Below are positions 51,101 through 59,412 of a stretch of DNA of 64,000 nucleotides, one piece after another. Each line of letters opens with the position of its first letter. Positions within the stretch are counted from its first letter, which is position 1. Source of the DNA: Ianthella basta. Its lineage: Eukaryota > Porifera > Demospongiae > Verongiida > Ianthellidae. The stretch lies in NCBI GenBank assembly GCA_964019415.1, contig OZ025870.1, positions 3,680,908 through 3,744,907 of the forward strand. Reading direction: 5' to 3'. Position numbers and translations under genes: made by a program. The notes under the pieces were generated by a model. That model had not been told where the DNA came from and did not search any database. It worked only from the letters and a program-made list of their open reading frames with translations.

Positions 51101-53956
51101 ATTTGGCGAGATTAGGCAAGATGTGACAAGGTAAGATTAGGCAGATATGACAAGGTAAGATTAGGCAAGATTGGGCAAGATATGACAAGATATATTTGGC
51201 AAGATTTGGTAAGATATAACAAGGTAAAATCTGGCAAGATATGACAAAGTATGATCTGGCAAGATATGACAAGGTAACATCTGGCAAGATATGACAAGGC
51301 AAGATTTGGCAAGATATGACAAGATATGACAAGGTAAAATCTGGCAAGATATGACGTGGTAAGATCTGGCAAGATACGATGAGGTAAGATCTGGCAAGAA
51401 ATGACAAGGTAAGATCTGGCTAGATTAGGCAAGATATGACAAGGCAAGATTTGGCAAGATATGACAAGGTAAAATCTGGCAAGATATGACGTGGTAAGAT
51501 CTGGCAAGATATATATGATGAGGTAAGATCTGGCAAGATATGACAAGGTAAGATCTGGCTAGATTAGGCAAGATATGACAAGGTATAATCTGGCAAGATA
51601 TAACAATTTATGATCTGGCAAGATATGACGAGGTAAGATTTGGCGAGATTAGGCAAGATTAGGCAAGATATGAGAAGGTAAGATCTGGCAAGAAATGACA
51701 AGGTAAGATTAGGCAAGATATGAGAAGGTAAGATCTGGCAAGATATGACGAAGTTAGATTTGGCAAGATTTGGCAAGATATGACATGGTAAGATCTGGCA
51801 AGATATGACAAGGTAAGAACTGGCAAGATTAGGCAAGATATGACAAGGTAGAATCTGGCAAGATATGACGAGGTATGATCTGGCAAGATATGATGAGGTA
51901 AAATCTGGCAAGATAGGACGAGGTAAGATTTGGCAAAATTAGGCAAGATTAGGCTAGATATGACAAGGTAAGATTAGGCAAGATTTGGCAAGATATGACA
52001 AGGTAAGATCTGGCAAGATATGACAAGGTAAGATTAGGCAAGACTAGGCAAGATATGACAAGGTAAAATCTGGCAAGATATGACATGGCAAGATTTGGCA
52101 AGATTTGGCAAGATATGACGAGGTATGATCTGGCAAGATATGATGAGGTAAGATCTGGCAAGATATGACAAGGTAAGATTTGGCAAGATTAGGCAAGATA
52201 TGAGAAGGTAAGATCTGGCAAGAAATGACAAGGTAAGATTAGGCAAGATATGAGAAGGTAAGATCTGGCAAGATATGACAAGGTTAGATTTGGCAAGATT
52301 TGGCAAGATATGACGAGGTAAGATCTGGCAAGATATGACAAGGTAAGATTTTGCAACATTAGGCAAGATATGACAAGGTAAGATCTGGCAAGATATGACA
52401 AGGTAAGATCTGGCAAGATATGACAAGGTAAGATTAGGCAAGACTAGGCAAGATATGACAAGGTAAAATCTGGCAAGATATGACATGGCAAGATTTGGCA
52501 AGATTTGGCAAGATATGACGAGGTATGATCTGGCAAGATATGATGAGGTAAGATCTGGCAAGATATGACAAGGTAAGATTTGGCAAGATTAGGCAAGATA
52601 TGAGAAGGTAAGATCTGGCAAGAAATGACAAGGTAAGATTAGGCAAGATATGAGAAGGTAAGATCTGGCAAGATATGACAAGGTTAGATTTGGCAAGATT
52701 TGGCAAGATATGACGAGGTAAGATCTGGCAAGATATGACAAGGTAAGATTTTGCAACATTAGGCAAGATATGACAAGGTAAGATCTGGCAAGATATGACA
52801 AGGTAAGATCTGGCAAGATATGACAAGGTAAGATTAGGCAAGACTAGGCAAGATATGACAAGGTAAAATCTGGCAAGATATGACATGGCAAGATTTGGCA
52901 AGATTTGGCAAGATATGACGAGGTATGATCTGGCAAGATATGATGAGGTAAGATCTGGCAAGATATGACAAGGTAAGATTTGGCAAGATTAGGCAAGATA
53001 TGAGAAGGTAAGATCTGGCAAGAAATGACAAGGTAAGATTAGGCAAGATATGAGAAGGTAAGATCTGGCAAGATATGACAAGGTTAGATTTGGCAAGATT
53101 TGGCAAGATATGACGAGGTAAGATCTGGCAAGATATGACAAGGTAAGAACTGGCAAGATTAGGCAAGATATGACAAGGTAGAATCTGGCAAGATATGACG
53201 AGGTATGATCTGGCAAGATATGACGAGGTAAAATCTGGCAAGATAGGACGAGGTAACATTTGGCAAGATTAGGCAAGATTAGGCTAGATATGACAAGGTA
53301 AGATTAGGCAAGATTAGGCAAGATATGACAAGGTAAGATCTGGCAAGATATGACAAGGTAAGATTAGGCAAGACTAGGCAAGATATGACAAGGTAAGATC
53401 TGGCAAGATATGACAAGGTAACATCTGGCAAGATATGACAAGGTAAGATTTGGCAAGATTTGGCAAGATATGACGAGGTAAGATCTGGCAAGATATGACA
53501 AGGTAAGATTTGGAAAGATATGACGAGGTAAGATCTGGCAAGATATTCCGAGGTATGATCTGGCAAGATATGACAAGGTAAGATCTGGCAAGATATGACA
53601 AGGTAAGATCTGGCAAGATTAGGCAAGATATGACAAGGTAAGATCTGGCAAGATATGACAAGGTAAGATCTGGAAGATACGACAGATAAGATCTGGCAAG
53701 ATATGACGAGGTAAGATCTGGCAAGATATAACAAGATAAGATCTGGCAAGATTTAGCAAGATATGACTAGGTAAGATCTGGCAAGATTAGGCAAGATATG
53801 ACAAGGTAAGATTTGGCAAGATATGACGAGGTATGATCTGGCAAGATATGATGAGGTAAGATCTGGCAAGATAAGACGAGGTAAGATTTGGCAAGATTAG
53901 GCAAGATTAGACAAGATTAGGCAAGATATGACAAGGTAAGATTTGGCAGGATATAA
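39163..53956. repeat. 25/35-bp minisatellite, block 6
   Basis: This is the last large block. It contains a near-identical 1,207-bp tandem duplication (for example 41,604-42,341 against 42,811-43,548), a 232-bp unit in three copies (about 46,640-47,340) and a 400-bp unit in three copies (about 52,000-53,260). Toward the right end the 25-bp unit with GATCTGGCAA predominates, while the 35-bp unit dominates further left. This suggests different local amplification histories. Confidence 0.97.
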
Positions 53957-53960
53957 GGTA

Positions 53961-54757
53961 ATGGGGCAGAAGTGAAGTTCATTGGGGCACCAGATACAAA
54001 ATGTTTGCAGGGGATGCCGTATTCCCCAGTGAAGTTCACTGGGGCACCAGATGCCAAATGTTTGCAGGGGATGCCGTATTCCTCGGTAAGTTCATTGGGG
54101 CACCAGATGCCCAATGTTTGCAGGGGATGCCGTATTCCCCACTGAACTTCACTGGGGCACCAGATGCCCAATGTTTGCAGGGGATGCCGTATTACTCAGT
54201 GAAGTTCACAGGGAAACCAGATGCAAAATGTTTGCAGAGGATGCCGTATTCCCCGGTGAAGTTCATTGGGGCACCAGATGCCCACTGTTTGCAGGGAATG
54301 CCGTATTCCCCGGTGAAGTTCACTGGGGCACCAGATGCCCAATGTTTGCAGGGGATGCTGTATTTCCCGGTGAAGTTCACTGAGGCACCAGATGCAAAAT
54401 GTTTGCAGGGAATGCCGTATTCCCCAATGAACTTCACTGTGGCACCAGATGCCCAATGTTTGCAGGGGATGCCGTATTACTCAGTGAAGTTCACAGGGGA
54501 ACCAGATGCAAAATGTTTGCAGAGGACGCCGTATTCCCCGGTGAAGTTCATTGGGGCACCAGATGCCCAATGTTTGCAAGGGATGCCGTATTTCCGGTGA
54601 AGTTCACTGAGGCACCAGATGCAAAATATTTGCAGGGAATGCAGTATTCCCCGGTGAAGTTCACTGGGGCACAAGATGCAAAATGTTTGCAGGGGATGCC
54701 GTATTCCCCAGTGAAGTTCACTGGAGCACCAGATGCAAAATGTTTGCAGGGGACAAG
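53961..54757. repeat. 57-bp minisatellite, about 14 copies
   Basis: Tandem 57-bp units contain GTGAAGTTCACTGGGGCACC, a CAGATGC word, a TGTTTGCAGGGGATGCC word and GTATTCCCC. Two variant types (GATGCCCAATG and GATGCAAAATG) are mixed, and a five-unit (285-bp) higher-order period is visible between about 54,185 and 54,590. Because 57 is divisible by 3, 19-residue repeat frames stay open on both strands, but there is no start or context to support a gene. The unit is unrelated to the 25/35-bp array. Confidence 0.9.
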
Positions 54758-55189
54758 ATTCTGCGGCGACGATTCCTAACAGCAATCCCCATTCCATGGC
54801 AATGCATTTACTGAAGAGAAGAATCGTTCTGTACAGTACTGATTTCTTTAATGATATCTGCAATATCTAGCTACGTTGCACACCTGCCAGTAAGAGAGAT
54901 TTTGCGATTTGTTCTGTTTGGCTAGTTGTACCATGGCTACAAGCGTTACTAAATTGGAGAGACAGTTGTCGTCACACTTACAACAAGCATTGAGTTCAAG
55001 TGGTCTGAGTACTGGCGAAGAGAGGTCAGCTGTGTAGCTAGGCCATTTGGCCAACACCAAGGGGCATGTGATTGAGCATAGATGTACCGTAAATATTCTA
55101 AATAAATAATCAAAAATCTAAAGTTCGCAAACTTTCAGTGATCTTGCCTTGACCCGCTCTAAAATTCGATTTATTGGCCGTCTCTAATG
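54758..55189. other. Unique intronic sequence, nothing recognised
   Basis: This is AT-rich sequence without a supportable ORF, RNA gene or repeat. Confidence 0.5.
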
Positions 55190-55228
55190 TTTGGCAAATA
55201 TGACTTAGGGTGGCAAGATTTGGCAAGG
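55190..55228. repeat. Stray decayed minisatellite units
   Basis: TTTGGCAAATATGACTTAGG followed by GTGGCAAGATTTGGCAAGGC resembles two diverged array units. They lie more than 1.2 kb beyond the end of the main array and past the 57-bp minisatellite. Confidence 0.6.
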
Positions 55229-55337
55229 CACATACATGTACACACCTCACCTTGTCTGAAGTAGGTTCATACATACGTAGATATTCGTCTCACACTCACC
55301 TCCACATCACCACATTCCAAGCTATATGCATACATAC

Positions 55338-55492
55338 ACACAGCCCACTCTCCACCAGTAACACCCACACACAGCCCACTCTCCACCAGTAACACCCACA
55401 CACAGCCCACTCTCCACCAGTAACACCCACACACAGCCCACTCTCCACCAGTAACACCCACACACAGCCCACTCTCCACCAGTAACACCCAC
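55338..55492. repeat. 31-bp minisatellite, 5 copies
   Basis: Five near-identical 31-bp units (CAGCCCACTCTCCACCAGTA then ACACCCACACA) start at 55,341, 55,372, 55,403, 55,434 and 55,465. The array begins about 22 bp downstream, in sense orientation, of the HYDIN exon b donor at 55,514. Confidence 0.92.
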
Positions 55493-55514
55493 TAACCCAA
55501 CACACTTTACTCAC

Positions 55515-55649
55515 GGAGGAAGGATGAACTGTGACTTGTCCCAGTGGGGGTGGTCCTGCCCCTCCCTCTGCTCCAAATACACTGTACTCAAACTCAACAC
55601 GGCCAGTGTTCCTCAGCACCACTGCCTCCAGGAGCACCCTGTCATACAA
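55515..55649 (-). CDS. HYDIN: HYDIN-like exon b
   Basis: This 135-nt, phase 0/0 exon has acceptor TGTGTAG before 55,649 and a very strong donor TCC/gtgagtaa after 55,515. It encodes 45 residues: LYDRVLLEAVVLRNTGRVEF, then EYSVFGAEGG, a short Pro-rich insert, and GQVTVHPSS. It matches the recurrent HYDIN segment '.L.D.V..E..L.NTG.V.F.F.V', the start of an ASH/MSP-type domain whose remainder is encoded by exon c 55 kb away. The acceptor is preceded in sense by (TC)n then (TG)n, which forms both the pyrimidine tract and the last bases before the AG. Confidence 0.82.
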
Positions 55650-55651
55650 CT

Positions 55652-55724
<73 letters not shown>
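55652..55724. repeat. (CA)n(GA)n microsatellite abutting an exon acceptor
   Basis: About 25 CA dinucleotides, with one CG interruption, are followed by about 11 GA dinucleotides on the plus strand. On the HYDIN sense strand this is (TC)n(TG)n running straight into the TAG acceptor of exon b. Confidence 0.95.
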
Positions 55725-55789
55725 AAAGTGGTCACTTCAGGCAGAGTTATACACCACCTAAACACTCCATGATACTGAACACTGTACAC

Positions 55790-55999
55790 ATGTCCCTCCT
55801 CCTCCTCCTCCTTGCCACAGTCGATTGTTGTCCTGTCAAGGTGGTAGGTGACCTGTGCAGACTCCCCTCTGAGATGGACATGGTACGAGGGTCCTCCTTC
55901 CACCCGGCACACTGCCACTGCATGTGCCACCAACCCGCAGTGACCGTAGAAAGTCAGCTTGATTTGCTGTGTCTACCCAGGGGTCAGGATGTCAAAGAT
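55790..55999 (-). CDS. HYDIN: HYDIN-like exon a, with in-frame TAG
   Basis: The exon encodes QIKLTFYGHCGLVAHAVAVC, then RVEGGPSYHVHLRGE, then SAQVTYHLDRTTIDCGK. This is a classic HYDIN inter-domain signature ('VEGGP.Y.V.L.GE...V.YS.....IDYG'). A strong acceptor (ctttcccctag) at 55,999 would open with IFDILTPG, which also fits HYDIN, but the next codon is TAG (55,973-55,975). A weaker acceptor, gacacag, at 55,966 skips the stop in the same phase. The 3' end is uncertain: after DCGK a GAG run gives a poly-Glu stretch, and the best donor I see is GGACAT/gtgtac at 55,790. The exon lies on the same strand as exon b, 140 bp upstream. Confidence 0.72.
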
Positions 56000-56150
56000 C
56001 TAGGGGAAAGGGAGGAGTTAATTGTATGGGGAAGCAGCATACATACATATGTCATAATTCAGCTATGATCCATAGTATACAATACACAGTTGAAGATAAG
56101 TACATTCAACACTTTTGCACACAATTTATCTTTGTTAGTGTGAAAGAATA

Positions 56151-56337
56151 TACAGTGAACCTGTCTAAGAGGGTCACTATGTAAGGCAGCCCCCTTTTTA
56201 AACAGCCAGCCTTCCTGTCACCAAATAACTCTAACATAGCACTAAGACATTAGAGTTTACTTCTGTAAGGCAGCCACCTCTCTAAGAAGGGCCTATAACC
56301 AGCCCACAGGTGACCATCTTAGACAGGTTCCACTGTA
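56151..56337. mobile_element. 187-bp MITE with 27-bp inverted ends
   Basis: The left end reads TACAGTGAACCTGTCTAAGA, and the complement of the right end reads TACAGTGGAACCTGTCTAAG, each followed by a GGTCAC-like word. The ends start with TA, consistent with Tc1/mariner-type TA duplication. The interior has AGGCAGCC words in both halves and no coding capacity. Confidence 0.8.
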
Positions 56338-56883
56338 CCAACATTCATGTATACACATGTACATGCAGGTAGCTAGGGCTTGGTGTGTTCCTTTTGAAGG
56401 TGCACACTCTTAACTGGAAAGGGCCAGTGTCCTCGAGTCCCCACTATAGTGTGTTACACCACCATGATTACCTGCTGGATACTGATAGGGACAAAGGGGT
56501 CTTCTTTAAAGACATCGCAAGATCGTAGTTGATATGGGCACATGCTTTTCAGCCTTATCCTTAACTGCAGGAATGTGCCCATAACATTGGAAATACAGGT
56601 AAACTAATGTATAATTAATGCAGATAGTGAAGAAGATGATGCAGAAACACAGAGCACATGTACAGTGATGCCACTCTAGATGAGCTGGCTGCTGTGTTTC
56701 AGTAGCAGGATATCATGTGATCATGTATTTACGGATGTGAACGCAACAAAATGGCTGAAATGTCATGAATTATCAATGCATGTTGTCCCACTAACTGCAC
56801 CCTTGAGCGTGGGTGACCCCAGATCGTATAATAGGATGGGGATTGTCCTGGTATAGATGTACATATATATATAGCCCCAGGGG
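56338..56883. other. Non-coding stretch, nothing recognised
   Basis: No convincing exon, RNA gene or repeat is visible. I looked for further upstream HYDIN exons on the minus strand here and found none. Confidence 0.5.
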
Positions 56884-57010
56884 TCGGGCATTGGTTAGAC
56901 TGTCTAGAAATCCTAGATCTGCGTGTTAGAATGGTGTTCGAATCCCCACCTATTGGGGCGGGAATTTGCAGCAAAGTTGCGCCCAAGGGGTGGGGGAAAG
57001 AGCAGCAGCA
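56884..57010 (+). mobile_element. Possible tRNA-derived SINE
   Basis: A near-perfect pol III B box GTTCGAATCC lies at 56,936-56,945. An A-box-like TTGGTTAGACTG lies 45 bp upstream at 56,891, the spacing seen in tRNA genes. The T-stem does not pair fully and there is no good acceptor stem, so a functional tRNA is unlikely. No tail or target duplication was identified. Confidence 0.4.
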
Positions 57011-58428
57011 AAGTGACAATTAATCTCTTACCTGGGGCACCCTGAGGTGGGATAGGTGGGGACAGCGATTGATAGGTGCATAAAAATACATAGGAAAAAC
57101 AAACATCAAACTTGCTCCAAAGCTATACTTGTTGGACTGTCACCAGTGCTCAGATCCTCGCCTTCATGTCTGTATGTGAGTCCTCCTACACAACTTGGGT
57201 CCATAGGTGCCCTGTGTTGTGCCCTATGAGCATGCAAACTTGCTGTGAAAATCAATATATAATAATTATGCTATCCATGGCTATCTACTGCTCTTAGCCA
57301 TGCACCGTCAATTGGCTAGTTTAATCGTCATGTGCTAATACAATAAAAGATAAGAGTAGCCATATTTATTGTTTATGGGCTCGTTCCTTTGCTTGACTTT
57401 ACAAGTATGACATCTGATACACACATTAGGCAAATGCATAGTAGCCTAAACTCCACAGCTTTGATCGGTGCAATGATTTTCAGTATAATTATATGATGTC
57501 CCTTCTACTGCCATATGGCATGAATTTACAAATTAGCAGCACAACATGCAATGTCAAGTGCAGCAGGTTTCCAAATAAGCTCTGGATTCAAATGCACATG
57601 CCAGGCCAGCATGACTGATTGTTGTTTCTGTGCACCATTCCTGCACCATTTTGTATAGCATACATACGAAATAAAACACCTGTAGCTAATACACCACTAC
57701 TGGCACTCCATTCACTGTGTACCTTTGCACCTGCATCATTATTGTACAGGTGAAGAAACCTCATGACAAATGTCTGGCAAGTACATGTTGAACCACCACA
57801 GCAGGGACAACAGCATTCATTGTCCACATCTTAAATTAGCACAATGTCATATTAAAGTTGGAATTAATTAATGATTGAATATGTATAAATGGACATTTCA
57901 GCAGCAAGTAATGTGCAGTATTATACTCATCAGCATCACACATGTAGTCGACTCTGTGCACCACGACATCTCTACACTAACCTTTCCAAATTTATGCAAT
58001 GACACATGCACATCACTGAGTAATTGTGAAATGAAACACATTGTTTTTAGCTGGAAAGATGGATTAAACACTAAGTTAAACCTGCATGTTTAGTACATGT
58101 ATACACTTGCCTGCATGCATGGGCTAATTATAATTGACAATGCATTGTGACTTGCTATTTTGTGTATGCATGCTTCATGCTATAGCATTATTGCTCCAAT
58201 CCATTGATAAGTTGTTTTTAAATGTTTAGCAATATTTTGAATAAACATAATAATAATTACTATTATCTATTATTATGTATAAGTATAACTTGTAATATTA
58301 CATAGCATTTTCACATTGTAGCCCTAATGGGCTTAATCCAGGTAATACACCATGTTTCTATTTTCTATACCTATAGCAAAACAGCGAATGTATGTATGCA
58401 TCAATTGTTAGAAATTTTCCACGGTTCA
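57011..58428. other. AT-rich intergenic or intronic region, nothing recognised
   Basis: Short ORFs on both strands show no recognisable family, splice context or compositional bias. The region contains the 3' flank of the kelch gene. No polyadenylation signal could be assigned with confidence. Confidence 0.5.
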
Positions 58429-59412
58429 TTACAAAGCCACAACTTCAACAGAGGCTGACCTTCTTTCGCACACATCATACTCATTCCACACATAGCCACC
58501 AGCAACGAACAATGTATGACTCCCAAGTGGCACAACAGCATGGCGGAACTTCCCAATGTTCATGTTCCCCACTTTGATCCAATGGTTGCCATCTTGTTCT
58601 CTGACTAACCTGTAGATGACGTCCTGGGGCTTGCCATCTTTCACACCACCAACGGAAAAGATGGAATTTTCACAAGATACTACCGTGGACCGTAAGACAG
58701 GAAGGTCAGTTGTTGGTTTCCACAAACATTTCTCTGACATTGCTGCTGGGAATTGGACAGCTTTCTCTAGATCAGTGCATTTCACTCTCCAAGTATTGCA
58801 GGAAAAGGCACTATCCTTATGAAAGCTTGATGACCCACCTGTAGCGTAGATGTACCCTTCAAAGCAAACTAAGAAATGTGATCGTCGAGCTTCTGGCAGT
58901 TGCAGTTCTGGAGGAGTATTCCATTGCTGAGATGTAAAATTGTATACATCTACCCTGTTTACAGCTGTGCGATCTGTACCATTTTCAACTGCTCCACCAG
59001 CAACAATAAGAATGTTACCATAGTGGCAAACTGCAATTGCCATTCGTGCTCTAGGCATTGGTGAGAGCATACTATGCCCCCATCGACCCTCTTTCTCAAT
59101 CCAGGACCACACAATATCAGTGGGCTCATCAGTCTTCACAGCACACCCTCCTAGCAATGTAATTTGGTCATTCACAAACACAATATCTGCATTGTAAATT
59201 GGAGCTTCGGGCAGCGTAGACCATGCTGCATCTTTTAGTGAGTACACGTGAATTTGGCAACTTTTTGGCATGTCGTCTTCTCTGGTTCCTGAGATGTAAA
59301 TTTTATTTTCAAAAATGACTGAGGAAATCACATTCATTGCAACAGGCAAGGGTGGTAATTTAAGGAAATTGCTGCCAGCTCCACTATTCTCTTCTGATTG
59401 AAAGACGAATTC
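58429..59412 (-). CDS. Coiled-coil/kelch protein, exon 2 (kelch propeller)
   Basis: The acceptor ttcatgcag precedes 59,412. The exon reads 327 residues in phase 0 to TAA at 58,429-58,431. At least five kelch blades are visible by their hydrophobic-GG or -SG turns: NKIYISG, DQITLLGG, GNILIVAGG followed by VNRVDVYNFTSQQW, EGYIYATGG, NSIFSVGG and SHTLFVAGG. This predicts a single beta-propeller, a protein-interaction module. Between blades, LPEARRSHFLV and GKFRHAVV keep the usual R-x-x-H/x-hydrophobic pattern. Joined to exon 1 it gives a protein of 408 residues with an N-terminal coiled coil. No BTB or BACK domain is seen, so it is not a Cullin-3 adaptor of the KLHL type on this evidence. Confidence 0.85.
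   Translation of the reverse strand, partial: EFVFQSEENSGAGSNFLKLPPLPVAMNVISSVIFENKIYISGTREDDMPKSCQIHVYSLKDAAWSTLPEAPIYNADIVFVNDQITLLGGCAVKTDEPTDIVWSWIEKEGRWGHSMLSPMPRARMAIAVCHYGNILIVAGGAVENGTDRTAVNRVDVYNFTSQQWNTPPELQLPEARRSHFLVCFEGYIYATGGSSSFHKDSAFSCNTWRVKCTDLEKAVQFPAAMSEKCLWKPTTDLPVLRSTVVSCENSIFSVGGVKDGKPQDVIYRLVREQDGNHWIKVGNMNIGKFRHAVVPLGSHTLFVAGGYVWNEYDVCERRSASVEVVAL

Larger units (their letters stand above)
515..55514 (-). other. HYDIN: 55,000-bp intron of the HYDIN-like gene
   Basis: This interval runs from a strong donor (TCC/gtgagtaa at 55,514) to a good acceptor (ctctccag ending at 515). Both flanking exons are phase 0, and their joined text reads as one uninterrupted HYDIN domain, so no exon need be missing. 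The intron contains the 25/35-bp minisatellite in six blocks, two LINE insertions, a LINE fragment, a piggyBac-type MITE, a whole YR retrotransposon, a 57-bp minisatellite and a 31-bp minisatellite. I found no HYDIN-like exon inside it. Transcript data would be needed to exclude small exons hidden between repeat blocks. Confidence 0.7.

Noticed and set aside
569-53956. Hundreds of minus-strand ORFs encoding LAKSCQILPCHILPN-type repeats
   Set aside because: They arise because the repeat unit has no stop on that strand in any frame. All three frames are open, variants ignore codon boundaries, and the region lies within an intron.
569-53956. CRISPR array
   Set aside because: There are no unique spacers; adjacent units are variants of one another, and the surroundings are animal genes.
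569-53956. Centromeric satellite
   Set aside because: The array is bounded on both sides by exons of one gene and is only about 42 kb, so an intronic minisatellite is the simpler reading.
53961-54757. Repeat proteins on both strands of the 57-bp minisatellite
   Set aside because: Openness follows from the 57-bp period. No start, splice or flanking coding context supports either strand.
55544-56068. Plus-strand ORF with a Leu-rich, signal-like segment
   Set aside because: It is antisense to HYDIN exons a and b, and the Leu run is the complement of the GAG run.
56884-56956. Functional tRNA gene
   Set aside because: The B box is good but the T stem and acceptor stem do not pair.
57588-57827. 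Cys-rich minus-strand ORF
   Set aside because: No family, splice-site or start context; composition matches the surrounding non-coding DNA.
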